Source: a virus. From it: a DNA stretch of 43,857 nt. Every line of letters begins with the position of its first letter. The stretch's first letter is position 1. The notes below the pieces were generated by a model. It saw only the letters and a program-made list of their open reading frames with translations. It was not told where the DNA came from and made no database searches. The position numbers were made by a program, and so were the translations under genes. The stretch is taken from positions 1 to 43,857 of the IMG/VR virus record IMGVR_UViG_3300020125_000519; one strand, given 5' to 3'. This document shows positions 1 to 8,315 of this stretch, one piece after another.

Positions 1-127
1 CGCGCAGACGAGGCCGTCCCGCTGCCTAAGCGTGCTGTGCCTACCGTACCAGACGTCAGATTGTCCGCATCGGTTTGATCTACGTTTTGCACCTGATCGA
101 GGCCGACCTGATCTTTGGTCATACCCG
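1..127. repeat. Terminal direct repeat, left copy
   Basis: The first 127 bases are identical to bases 43731..43857. The repeat lies inside the coding sequence of the large tail fibre, and the reading frame continues through it when the ends are joined. A 127-base overlap equals a common maximum assembly k-mer, so I read it as an assembly overlap that shows circularity or circular permutation, not as a biological direct terminal repeat. Confidence 0.95.
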
Positions 128-740
128 GGAGGCCAGAGCCGTTGCCTGTGGGGGAAAGCTTGTTGTTGAAAGTATTGAAATCGGTCGCGCGCAAAGACCC
201 TGTGCTGACTGTGCTGGCGGCCGCCATGGATATGACCTGGCCGACAATCGAGATCCCGTTCCCCGTACCAATCGAAACGTCGCCAGTATTGGTGCCCGTG
301 AGATTTGAGCCAGTGATGGTTCCCGTGATCACCGCGCTCGAGCCATGGATTGTGGCGCCCGTGAAAAGGCCAGTGATGGTGACGGACGACCCGTTGATCA
401 AACCCGTGACCGTCATGGTGGTTGCCTGGATGCCCTTGGAAGCAATGATCGTGCCCGTGGCTGGATAGACGGAGGTTCCCGAAACGACGGAGGTGCTGAC
501 GGGTACGCCGCCGATATTGACCACCGACGCATTGATGGTCACCGCCGTCATCGTGGAAATCGTGGCCTTGGGAACGATGAAGGCTTTGTTCTGAACGGTG
601 GTGCTGCTGTTCAGGATGACGGTGCTTGGATCATACGGCGGCCCGTTCGGCGGCCCGATCGGTCCCGCATGGGCAAACGCTCCGGCCAAGCCAACAAAGG
701 CCAGAGCAAGGGTGAGGTTCTTCATGGCCGCTTTGATCAT
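1..740 (-). CDS. Large tail fibre, N-terminal part (continues at 43730)
   Basis: This is the 5' part of a fibre gene that crosses the contig junction; the full product is about 1231 residues. The start at 740 has an AGGGG ribosome site seven bases upstream; a second in-frame ATG lies at 725. The N-terminus is a clear Sec signal peptide: lysines, a hydrophobic core, then a likely AHA-GP cleavage site near residue 27. After it come a proline/glycine stretch and a fibre module built from Thr/Ser/Val/Ile-rich strands, with phrases such as YPATGTIIASKGIQ and TNTGD, ending in DFNTFNNK. The same module recurs twice in the part beyond the junction. A signal peptide is unexpected on a virion fibre, which normally assembles in the cytoplasm. 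Confidence 0.85.
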   Translation of the reverse strand, partial: MIKAAMKNLTLALAFVGLAGAFAHAGPIGPPNGPPYDPSTVILNSSTTVQNKAFIVPKATISTMTAVTINASVVNIGGVPVSTSVVSGTSVYPATGTIIASKGIQATTMTVTGLINGSSVTITGLFTGATIHGSSAVITGTITGSNLTGTNTGDVSIGTGNGISIVGQVISMAAASTVSTGSLRATDFNTFNNKLSPTGNGSGLPGMTKDQVGLDQVQNVDQTDADNLTSGTVGTARLGSGTASSA

Positions 741-750
741 AGAAACGCCC

Positions 751-2400
751 CTATTGGAGTGATCTGCCGTTGCCCTTTGCTCGGATATTCACACAACCCG
801 ACGTCGGCGACACGATGTTCAGGCGCAGGTAATTCGGATTGATGCTTCCAAAATCCCAGAACGTCGAGGCGCTTGTGAACGGACTTGAAAAGGTAACGGT
901 GGCCACGCTGAGGTCAGCCCAGTTCGCGTTGTCATTCGATTCCTGCCATTTCCACGACGCGCTGCCCGTGACGGCCAAAGGCGCCAGCGTGAACGTGTGC
1001 TGGCCGTTGGCGGTCAATGACGCAAGGGTGATGGCCGTGCCAGCGACAGCGTTTGATTTGGAGGAGGCCAGCTTGATGTTGTTGGCGTCCACAGGGATCA
1101 CGTAATAGGTCGTTTGATTGGTCAGTCCCGTGATGGAGATGGTTCCTGTCGAATACAAAACGCCAAGGCCAAGCGGATATCCGTGCCCTGTGATCGTAAT
1201 GGTCGGCGTATTGACCACCCAACTCGCATTGGATCCGCCCACCAAAGACGAATTGGTCAGCGTCAGCGATCCCGTGTTGTTGGTCGACCAGGCGTAATTC
1301 CCGACCGTGCCTGACACCGAGGCCGTCGCCGTAACCACAGCAGACGCGTTCCAGGTGGACACGATGAGGGTATTCAAAGAGCTGTTGGCCGCAATCGCAT
1401 CCGAGATCGATTTGGCCGTGGCCGAGGAGGTGCCGCCTGTCGTCCAATCGACGCCGTTGGTCAAAACCGTGCCGTTGATGGTGATGGTCGTGGTCGCACG
1501 TCCACCCGTGAAGTTTGCGGAGGCCACCGTCAAAGCGGAGGTCGATGCCGACAGCGTGAAGCTGTTGCCGGCGGTACCTGCGGTGGTGGCGGTTGCGGTG
1601 ACGACGCTGCCGACAGCCTGCGCCGAGATTCCGCTGATATTGCCCAAAAGCGATGCCAGTGAGGTCGCCGTCATGGTCGAGTTATCAACGCCGTTCGCAT
1701 CCAAAGATGTCCAGAGGTATCCGTTCAAATACTTGGTTCCGTTGACGGTGATATAGGCACCCGTCAAAGCGTTTCCATTGCCGCCCGTGAAATTGGCCGA
1801 CAGCACCGTCATGGCCGCAGGGGTTGAGGAGGTCATGCTGAAAGCGTTCCCGCCAACGCCCGCTGCGGTGGCTGTGGTGTATACAACGTTTGAGGCCGTC
1901 GAGGCCGTGATACCAGGAAAATTGAGAAGCAAATTTTTAAGAGCGACAGCGGTGCCCGTGGATGTGGCGGTCTTTGTCCAGTCGCGGCCTTCAATGAGCT
2001 GGATACCGTTGATCGTCAACACGGCGCCGGAGAGTGCGGTGTTGGACGCAATAGTGATGCGGTTGCTGGCTTTGGTTGCGGCCAGGCTCGCGGTGGAAGC
2101 CACCGTAATGGAATCGGTCGCAGCTCGAATCGTGAAGTTCGTATTGCTCGCCACCGTGATTGAACCGGTTGAGGCTCGCCCATCGGTGAACGTGGTGTTT
2201 GAAAAAATTCCACTCGAGTAAATCGTTTGGAAAGAAAGCGGACCAATGTTGTTGGCATTCAGATTTAAAACGGGCGTGGTGTCGGTGCAAACAGCGGTGT
2301 TGATGAGGTCGCCGGTGTAGGTGTTGTTTCCACCAGGGACATCTGCGAAGGCCAGCGAAGAAGCGAACAGAGCGGCCGCGATGATTAGGAATTTTTTCAT
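751..2400 (-). CDS. Exported repeat protein, fibre-like
   Basis: A 549-residue protein with a clear Sec signal peptide (MKKFLIIAAALFASSLAFA, cut before DVPGG) and a good GGAGG site before the start. It contains about three tandem units of about 90 residues. Each has an ITVNGT or TINGTVL strand, an NG..W turn, an alanine-rich stretch and a VVTATAT..GT.GN strand, followed by NFTGG. The C-terminus (SASWKWQESNDNANW and after) looks like a beta-sandwich. The repeats resemble those of phage tail and adhesin proteins. It lies between the short tail fibre and the large fibre, with its stop ten bases from the large fibre start, so both are probably translated from one message. Its role is unknown; attachment or surface display are possible. 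Confidence 0.75.
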   Translation of the reverse strand: MKKFLIIAAALFASSLAFADVPGGNNTYTGDLINTAVCTDTTPVLNLNANNIGPLSFQTIYSSGIFSNTTFTDGRASTGSITVASNTNFTIRAATDSITVASTASLAATKASNRITIASNTALSGAVLTINGIQLIEGRDWTKTATSTGTAVALKNLLLNFPGITASTASNVVYTTATAAGVGGNAFSMTSSTPAAMTVLSANFTGGNGNALTGAYITVNGTKYLNGYLWTSLDANGVDNSTMTATSLASLLGNISGISAQAVGSVVTATATTAGTAGNSFTLSASTSALTVASANFTGGRATTTITINGTVLTNGVDWTTGGTSSATAKSISDAIAANSSLNTLIVSTWNASAVVTATASVSGTVGNYAWSTNNTGSLTLTNSSLVGGSNASWVVNTPTITITGHGYPLGLGVLYSTGTISITGLTNQTTYYVIPVDANNIKLASSKSNAVAGTAITLASLTANGQHTFTLAPLAVTGSASWKWQESNDNANWADLSVATVTFSSPFTSASTFWDFGSINPNYLRLNIVSPTSGCVNIRAKGNGRSLQ

Positions 2401-2420
2401 TGGAAGAATCCTCCGTTAAG

Positions 2421-3326
2421 TTATTGCTGTCCCTTAAATGAAAACATGGTGTAGCCAGCAGAAAGTGCGTTGACGAGATTGCTTGGCCCCAGCGTCACGT
2501 TGGTGGCGTCAACCGATAAAATTCCGTTATTGATCACGTTGCCAGACGTCAGACGGTTTGATCCAGATTGCATCGTCGGTGCCCAGAGTACAGGAGAAAA
2601 TCCATTCGCTCCCGCTTGATAAATAATCATGATCAGGTCAGGCACCACATCGAGTCCGTGCGCCACGATATGCGCACCCGTGCCATCGCCAGGATAGCTG
2701 ACGGTGTTCATGATCTTTCGCGCTCGGCCTGTTCCACCGTTGGCCACACCAAGGATGCCGGTGAGTTGACCGACGGCCAGCGATTGGATTTGTGCGGCGG
2801 TGATTAGGCCGATGAGCTTGGATGAAGACATGCCGATGAGCTTGGCGTCGGTAATAAAATTGTCTTGGATCTGAGAGTCGAGAATTGTTCCGAGCAACGT
2901 AATGAATCGAACGGGGCTGACCAAATCCCAATTGCCGTTAGGCGTCTGACCAACGGGGAGCGCATTGCCCTGATTGTTATCAATGCGAGAAATCCAAATT
3001 TCCCCTGTGCTTTCTTTCCGGCACATCGAACCGATGAAATAGGTGGTGTCCGTGTTCCATTCGGCGATCCCTTCTTGGAATAAATAAAAGAGTTCGTAGA
3101 AGGCGACGTACATCGCCGAGTTCATGTCTTCGAGGAATGGAGCTTTGTTGCCAGAGACGACGGCGTCTTGCCAGCCTGTGAGCCACGCCGAGAGCGCTTG
3201 AATGGTGGGAATGCTTTTTGTTTTGAGAGGGCTGCCAGCTTCGACAGATCCGAATTGACCAAAATTGGTGGAGTTACCGTTCACTCCGAAAAGTTTCAAA
3301 TTTTGCCTGGTGACTGTCTTGGCCAT
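2421..3326 (-). CDS. Tail fibre or baseplate-attached receptor-binding protein
   Basis: A 301-residue protein without a signal peptide, preceded by AAGGAGAG. The N-terminal 130 residues, with an EGIAEWNTDTTYFIGSM segment, resemble domains that fix tail fibres to the baseplate. The middle has short repeating ITDAKLIG and ITAAQIQSLAVGQLTG strands ending in GVANGGTG, a turn motif common in fibres. The C-terminal 90 residues form a compact beta domain of the kind that forms receptor tips. It directly follows the gpI-like gene, the usual place for the first fibre gene of a contractile phage. Confidence 0.75.
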   Translation of the reverse strand: MAKTVTRQNLKLFGVNGNSTNFGQFGSVEAGSPLKTKSIPTIQALSAWLTGWQDAVVSGNKAPFLEDMNSAMYVAFYELFYLFQEGIAEWNTDTTYFIGSMCRKESTGEIWISRIDNNQGNALPVGQTPNGNWDLVSPVRFITLLGTILDSQIQDNFITDAKLIGMSSSKLIGLITAAQIQSLAVGQLTGILGVANGGTGRARKIMNTVSYPGDGTGAHIVAHGLDVVPDLIMIIYQAGANGFSPVLWAPTMQSGSNRLTSGNVINNGILSVDATNVTLGPSNLVNALSAGYTMFSFKGQQ

Positions 3327-3335
3327 TCTCTCTCC

Positions 3336-3950
3336 TTAGACGATGAGCGCGGTCACGCCAGAGGGTCGTGGCAGAGCGCCCAAATTTTCGACGATGTAAA
3401 ACAAATTATTCGGATCAGCGGAGTCGTGCGTGTACGTGATCGTCATGTCCTCGTTGTCCGTCAATTCCAGGTAAACGCCGAAATAAGTAAAGAGTATCTG
3501 GTCAAGCTCCCCAAGTCCATAGTTCGCTGAATTTACCTGCGCAAGGTACATTATCAGAGTCCGTAGGTCACTGTCACTAAGATTATAAATTGGATTGTCG
3601 ACGTCCGAATAGAGAATGAAATACCACGACGGATCGGGATCGGTGTCATAGAGGGCGAAACCGAATCCGTCCTCTGGGTCAACGTCGGTGTAACGTGGCA
3701 TGAAGAAGTAATTTTTGGTGAGCGAGAGACCGAAAATAATCCGGGGCGCATTGCGGTACGTTCCAAGCATTGTGAGCTGTTGACCAATGGCGGTTGCCAA
3801 ATCGAAACCATCGCTCACCTGCTGCACAATTTGGTCGGCGATCACCTCTGATACATACGCCTGCACCGTCGCAATAGCGCGCGGCTTGTTGTTGTACTGC
3901 ATGATCAACAGATCGGAATAATATGTGATGAGTTCTTCGGTCGTCGTCAT
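3336..3950 (-). CDS. Baseplate wedge protein, gpI/DUF2612-like
   Basis: A 204-residue protein whose start overlaps the gpJ stop by ATGA. The N-terminal region (ELITYYSDLLIMQYNNKPRAIATVQAY) and the DGFDLATAIGQQLTMLGTY segment match the DUF2612 type of baseplate protein that replaces P2 gpI in many contractile phages. It probably joins the baseplate periphery to the fibre encoded just downstream. The assignment rests on sequence character plus the order gp25, J, this gene, fibre. Confidence 0.75.
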   Translation of the reverse strand: MTTTEELITYYSDLLIMQYNNKPRAIATVQAYVSEVIADQIVQQVSDGFDLATAIGQQLTMLGTYRNAPRIIFGLSLTKNYFFMPRYTDVDPEDGFGFALYDTDPDPSWYFILYSDVDNPIYNLSDSDLRTLIMYLAQVNSANYGLGELDQILFTYFGVYLELTDNEDMTITYTHDSADPNNLFYIVENLGALPRPSGVTALIV

Positions 3951-5128
3951 GGGAGAGTCAGGTCAATCCTTCCTACTGCCAAAACAAAATAATGCTGATA
4001 GTCCGATGGCGCAATCACGTCCACATAACCCGAGCCAGCATTGTTCACGCCCACAGCACTGCAGACGCCGCGCGGTTCAATCGTGTTCATGGCGATGATG
4101 ACGTCGCCGATCGACGGAGATTGATTGAGCTTGTACACCAAAGCTTCGACGAGAGCGTCTTTGATGAAATCAGAATTGAACGTGATCCCAGGAACCTTCG
4201 AGGTGAACGTTAATTGGATGTAGAGATTTTCCGTCAACGCTCGATCAAATTTTGCGGTGAAGCTCGTCCCATTCGGGCGCGCCACAACGTAGGTGTCGCT
4301 TCCCTTCATTCCGCACCCTGGCATTTTCTTGTTGTAGATCGCTGTGCCCACCTCGGCATCGGTACCGCCATTGACAATGCACCAAATCGAATATGCGGGA
4401 ATTCCGTTGGCCGTTGAGTCGGTATCGTTTTCTCCGACGAAGGCGTCGGTCACATCTGGAATAGAAAGCAAGGCCGCTTCGATGGCGTCAGCCGGTCCCG
4501 TCGATGCCAAATAAAAACTCTGCGCGTGCCGGATTTTTAATTCAACGTCTGTTTCTTCGGCCACACCAATCGAGTCGGCTGCTGACGGATTGTTGACGGA
4601 GGTGACGTTCGCTTGGATCGTGACGATGTTCGTGATCGTGTTTTGAATCGGTTCGATGACGCCAATGTCGGCGGCCTGAAACGAAAGAATGTTTGCACCA
4701 TTGACTGTGGTGACCGATTCCAAAAGCTGATAGAGAACACCGCCATCGTCGGCGACCGTGAAAACAATTGCTGCGGGATCGTTCACCAACGCATCGACAC
4801 CGACGAGGTTTACGGCGCCCACAGTAGTGACGGTGACGGGTGTTATGGTGTGCGTGCCCTGGCGACGTGCGAGTCCGTTCAAGGCCACGCGCTGATCGAG
4901 CGTTACACCGAATGCGTTCTCGACGGTGAATGAATTATAAACCACCTGCAAGAGTTCAAGGATATCGGTGGCGGCCTGCGAGAAAATTCCGATGAGCTGT
5001 CCGTCGGGCGAGTTCTGATCGACGTTGATGTCGGCACCATAGATGACCGCCATTCCGTCTTGGAGTTCGGTCACGATCTCGGTGTTGGTTTTTACGGTCA
5101 AACCGTTTGCTGTTAATTCATTTGGCAT
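3947..5128 (-). CDS. Baseplate J-like protein
   Basis: A 393-residue protein of the baseplate_J family, the wedge component that forms the ring around the tube in contractile machines. Recognisable parts are the N-terminal DQNSPDGQLIGIFSQAATDILELLQ segment, the AFGVTLDQRVALNGLARRQGT region and the E(E/T)DVELKIR motif before the variable middle domain. The gene is followed by the gpI-like gene with a 4-base overlap and preceded by the gp25-like gene after one spacer base, the usual baseplate order. Confidence 0.92.
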   Translation of the reverse strand: MPNELTANGLTVKTNTEIVTELQDGMAVIYGADINVDQNSPDGQLIGIFSQAATDILELLQVVYNSFTVENAFGVTLDQRVALNGLARRQGTHTITPVTVTTVGAVNLVGVDALVNDPAAIVFTVADDGGVLYQLLESVTTVNGANILSFQAADIGVIEPIQNTITNIVTIQANVTSVNNPSAADSIGVAEETDVELKIRHAQSFYLASTGPADAIEAALLSIPDVTDAFVGENDTDSTANGIPAYSIWCIVNGGTDAEVGTAIYNKKMPGCGMKGSDTYVVARPNGTSFTAKFDRALTENLYIQLTFTSKVPGITFNSDFIKDALVEALVYKLNQSPSIGDVIIAMNTIEPRGVCSAVGVNNAGSGYVDVIAPSDYQHYFVLAVGRIDLTLP

Positions 5129-5129
5129 T

Positions 5130-5498
5130 TCATGCTCCCACGCCGGCGGATTGCTGGATCACGGTCTGGAATGCCGGACTAAAAATCGTCTGTATATTGT
5201 AAGTGATTGTCGCCAACCTTGTCACGCCATCAAAAACTAATTCGACGGAGTTCACGGCGACGACGCCGAAGGATTGAAGGATCGAGCTTTGCAATTCATC
5301 TTTGAGCGCCTGTTGCTGGCCGATATCAAGGCGCTGGCGCCAGTCGATTCCTTCCTGCACCGCAAAGAAACAATCGCCCACCCACGACAAAAGACGCGTG
5401 CGAATATTTTCCGCAATGGCCGCGTCGTCCTTCGAGTAGTCCGAAAGTCCGTGTCCGAAATCCCAATCGTTCTCGCCGTCTATTTTTCTGATGATCAT
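5130..5498 (-). CDS. Baseplate wedge protein, gp25/gpW-like
   Basis: A 122-residue protein with the features of gp25-like wedge proteins: an early DFGHG segment, AENIRTRLLSWVGDCFFAVQEGIDWRQ (the (N/T)R..W.GD...... G.DW pattern), and a C-terminal beta domain. In phage tails and type VI secretion these proteins clamp the sheath to the baseplate. The start overlaps the spike gene by ATGA and the stop lies next to the gpJ start. Confidence 0.82.
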   Translation of the reverse strand: MIIRKIDGENDWDFGHGLSDYSKDDAAIAENIRTRLLSWVGDCFFAVQEGIDWRQRLDIGQQQALKDELQSSILQSFGVVAVNSVELVFDGVTRLATITYNIQTIFSPAFQTVIQQSAGVGA

Positions 5499-6184
5499 CC
5501 GAGTAGTACCGCCACTTGAGTTTTGTACGCCTCGAGCGCAGCGATGGACGCTGGCGTCAAGGAGATCGGCCCCACAACCTGAATCGTCTCGATCAAACTA
5601 ATCAAACCATTTATGACGGTCAGCAGAGTCGTGGTGTCGTTTTTTATTGTGATGATTTCCGCTTCCAAATCTATCTCGGCACCGCCGTCGGATTTCAGCG
5701 AAACGTTGCCGCCTTCAAAATTCAAAGACGCGCCAGCGTAGGTGAAAACAAAAGTGTCCGACGGTGCTGGCGTCAAACTGCTGGTGAGCGCATTGATACC
5801 GACGAGCGCAATGCCGTCGGAGATATCGTGTGAGCGCGCGTCGATCGGTGCGGCCTCGTCGCCGTTTTTAAACCAGGCGTCTATGTTGCGATCGGCAAAT
5901 AAAATAATGCACTGGTCGCCTGCTGCGATCGGCATTTGGATTGCGGCGCCACCACCCTGCAACGTGAACACAGGGCAATCGATGAGGAGCGGGTACGACG
6001 TCACAACGCCCGACGGTAAAACGCGTTTGAAAAGAATCTGGATGGTGGCCGTTGCGGTTGCGCTGTCGTAGGACTGGATGCGCCCAATCTTCACGCAGTT
6101 CATGGTTCGGAAAATATCGAGCTTCAATGTTTGGATCACATCGAACAGCTCAGGTGGCATGAGTGATTTATTCTGTAGGGTCAT
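5495..6184 (-). CDS. Baseplate spike/puncturing protein, Gp138-like
   Basis: A 229-residue protein with a Gp138-type OB domain: VKIGRIQSYDSATATATIQILF, then DCPVFTLQGGGAAIQMPIAAGDQCIILFADRNIDAWF. The CPV..GGG and P...GD pattern is diagnostic of this spike family. After residue 140 the strands become regular (SLNFEGGNVSLKSDGGAEIDLEAEIITIK), as expected for a triple-stranded needle. It probably closes the end of the tube and pierces the host envelope. ATGA overlaps join it to the hub gene before it and to gp25 after it. Confidence 0.87.
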   Translation of the reverse strand: MTLQNKSLMPPELFDVIQTLKLDIFRTMNCVKIGRIQSYDSATATATIQILFKRVLPSGVVTSYPLLIDCPVFTLQGGGAAIQMPIAAGDQCIILFADRNIDAWFKNGDEAAPIDARSHDISDGIALVGINALTSSLTPAPSDTFVFTYAGASLNFEGGNVSLKSDGGAEIDLEAEIITIKNDTTTLLTVINGLISLIETIQVVGPISLTPASIAALEAYKTQVAVLLG

Positions 6185-7152
6185 GCCGCACTCGCAAATG
6201 AGGAACGTCTGACGACGCCTCGAAATTGTTCTTCTCCGGCGAACACCGTTACCTTGGTCACCAGCTCGCCACCGATTGCGCCCGATATCACGCCCGTGTG
6301 TTCAACGCCCTGCACCACATACGTTCCGTTATAAAACGGGATCGAGCTTAGAACCTGAACGTACTGGCCGACGAATATGCGCGGCTCAAACAACATTTTC
6401 AGCTCGAGCGTGCTTTGTCCTTTGCGCGGTGTGTCCAAGAGTCCCGTCGACGGTGAAATGATGAAGGGGTCGGTGTCCGTCAAAATATATTCGTTCTTGC
6501 CCAGCACATACACGGTCTCGTTGTCAATGAAAGCGTTCTCATTCGGTGCCAGCGAGTTCGTGATGATGTCCCAGGAGTTTCCCATGATCGTGAGGCCGCG
6601 CGAATTGCGGTTGGCCTCAACGGATATGTCGCCCACGGCACCCAGCTTCACACGTGGCATGGTTCCGATGGCCAGCTCGATTGCGCTCTGCGTGCGATAC
6701 CCTTTGGGGATGGAGGACGAGACCTGGCCGTTCATGATCCCGTAGATGCCATCGAAGGCGTCGATTTCGGTCACCCAATCCTGCTTGGCGCGATACGATT
6801 GCGCGAATTGGATATTGCCCTGGAAAATGGTGGGGAGCTTGGGGTCGCCCACATACCCTGCCGACAACGTGATCTGGCGGTACGTGGCGGTGTCGAACCA
6901 GTCGTGGAAAATCTTGCGGCGAGAGTCCTCGCTTAGGTTCATGATCCGAAACGAGGCGCGGTTGGCATCGGCCAGGGTCGAGCGTTTGATGCTCATGTAC
7001 AAGGTGATGGGGTCAACGACGTTGATGGCCTCCGGCGCCACGCTGGCCACGCCCTGGCCACGCACAGGCACCAGGGAACCGCCCACGACCGCAAAGGAGC
7101 TATTGGCACCGCTGGCCTGGATATTCAGCCGATAGGTTCGCTGAAACTTCAT
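6181..7152 (-). CDS. Baseplate hub protein, gp27/gpD-like
   Basis: A 323-residue protein lying between the plug and the spike, joined to both by ATGA overlaps. It has the architecture of hub proteins: an N-terminal beta domain ending in ASFRIMNLSEDSR, a second domain with TIFQGNIQFAQSYRAKQDWVTEIDAFDG, and a C-terminal VGQYVQVLSSIPFYNGTYVVQGVEHTG region. Hub proteins adapt the sixfold tube to the threefold spike. Family and position agree, although similarity of hub proteins at the sequence level is always low. Confidence 0.8.
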   Translation of the reverse strand: MKFQRTYRLNIQASGANSSFAVVGGSLVPVRGQGVASVAPEAINVVDPITLYMSIKRSTLADANRASFRIMNLSEDSRRKIFHDWFDTATYRQITLSAGYVGDPKLPTIFQGNIQFAQSYRAKQDWVTEIDAFDGIYGIMNGQVSSSIPKGYRTQSAIELAIGTMPRVKLGAVGDISVEANRNSRGLTIMGNSWDIITNSLAPNENAFIDNETVYVLGKNEYILTDTDPFIISPSTGLLDTPRKGQSTLELKMLFEPRIFVGQYVQVLSSIPFYNGTYVVQGVEHTGVISGAIGGELVTKVTVFAGEEQFRGVVRRSSFASAA

Positions 7153-7505
7153 GTGGCTGGCACCCCCGCCCCAAAGACCGTCTGCTCAAACAGCGCCACG
7201 TCGGCAGCGCTCAGGACGTATAGGACAGCACGCCCGTTCGTGAAGTCGTCGATATTGACGGGGTCGCCACCATCCACGGTCTGGCAGGCCAAACCGAAGG
7301 GGATGAGGTTTCTCCATTCCCGCAGGATATTGGGGTAATTGCAAACGCTGATGCCGTTCACCACAAATGTTCCACGTAGAACATTCACCATCCACCGCTG
7401 GGTGGCGGCGAAGTAAATGAGGTTCAAAACGACCGTCGTGTTGTCGTCCAGAACGAAATTGATGAGCTGGTTGGCGTTGCTGGTGAGGTTGTCGACCGAG
7501 CGCAT
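7149..7505 (-). CDS. Baseplate plug protein, Pam3 gp18-like
   Basis: A 118-residue beta-rich protein with the pattern of the cyanophage Pam3 baseplate plug domain: QLINFVLDDNTTVVLNLIYFAATQRWMVNVL, then GISVCNYPNILREW. These small proteins close the central channel of the baseplate. The start overlaps the previous stop as TAATG and the stop overlaps the hub start as ATGA. Confidence 0.72.
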   Translation of the reverse strand: MRSVDNLTSNANQLINFVLDDNTTVVLNLIYFAATQRWMVNVLRGTFVVNGISVCNYPNILREWRNLIPFGLACQTVDGGDPVNIDDFTNGRAVLYVLSAADVALFEQTVFGAGVPAT

Positions 7506-8314
7506 TAGCTGGCTCCTTTGAGGGCGTTCAGCCCTTTAAACAGGACGCTGGAATCGACAGGCGTCCCACTGGTGGCGCCCTGGTTGACAGTGCCCTGGCT
7601 TTGCGGTCCGTTCCGGCCAGAGCGGAAGTCCAAGGTCGAGGTCTGAATATCCACGAAATTCATGCGTTTCATCGTGACGGTGATGTCGCTCCACATCTTG
7701 GTGGTGTCGTCTTGAACCAGCACCAGGCTCTCGATGGCCATGTTGTTGAACGTCCCGTAAGGCGTCTCCACGAACATGAGCTGGCGGGTCACCATAAGGC
7801 TTTGGAGCTTGTTGTAGGCGCGCTCCTGGTTGGTGCGACCCTGAACCGATTTGCTGAACAGTCCCACGATATTCTTGATGCGCGCCAGCGATTGGTCGAT
7901 GGTGTTGACCGTGTTCTGGGTCTTGGAAATGGCCTTCTGGATCGTTGAGATGGCGCCAGGAGTATACTTGCCCAGATACGCTGGCACCGTGGTCAGGCGG
8001 TTTTGGATCTGCTCCAAGGCGCCCAAGAGGCCGGTTGGCTTGAGCTGAACCAGCTCCGCCACGTAACCGCGGAGCGTCATCTTGATCGGGTGGATGGCGA
8101 TGTGGTCTTGAACCGGCTCGTTGGTTTCCAAATAGTGGTCGGTGATGTCGGCTTGGATGCTGACGTTGGTCTCACCTTCGTAATCGAAAACAAACCCGCC
8201 GATGCCCGTGACCGTCTTGGGTTTGACGATGAATTTGTTGGCCAGACCGTCAACGTAGGCGCGCGGGTCGAATCCGGTCTGTGTTCCTGATTTGGGTAAT
8301 TGGGTTAAGGCCAT
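7505..8314 (-). CDS. Baseplate protein with Dit-like N-terminal domain
   Basis: A 269-residue protein placed between tape measure and plug. Residues about 45 to 110 read FDYEGETNVSIQADITDHYLETNEPVQDHIAIHPIKMTLRGYVAEL, the pattern of Dit-like domains that attach to the tail tube end. A helical middle region (residues about 115 to 175) follows, then a second beta domain. It probably forms the ring between tube and hub. The start follows the tape-measure stop after one base and has an AGGGG site. Confidence 0.78.
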   Translation of the reverse strand: MALTQLPKSGTQTGFDPRAYVDGLANKFIVKPKTVTGIGGFVFDYEGETNVSIQADITDHYLETNEPVQDHIAIHPIKMTLRGYVAELVQLKPTGLLGALEQIQNRLTTVPAYLGKYTPGAISTIQKAISKTQNTVNTIDQSLARIKNIVGLFSKSVQGRTNQERAYNKLQSLMVTRQLMFVETPYGTFNNMAIESLVLVQDDTTKMWSDITVTMKRMNFVDIQTSTLDFRSGRNGPQSQGTVNQGATSGTPVDSSVLFKGLNALKGAS

Positions 8315-8315
8315 T

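Noticed and set aside
1-127. Biological direct terminal repeat
   Set aside because: The length of exactly 127 bases equals a common assembler k-mer and the repeat lies within a coding frame that continues over the junction; it is best read as an assembly overlap.
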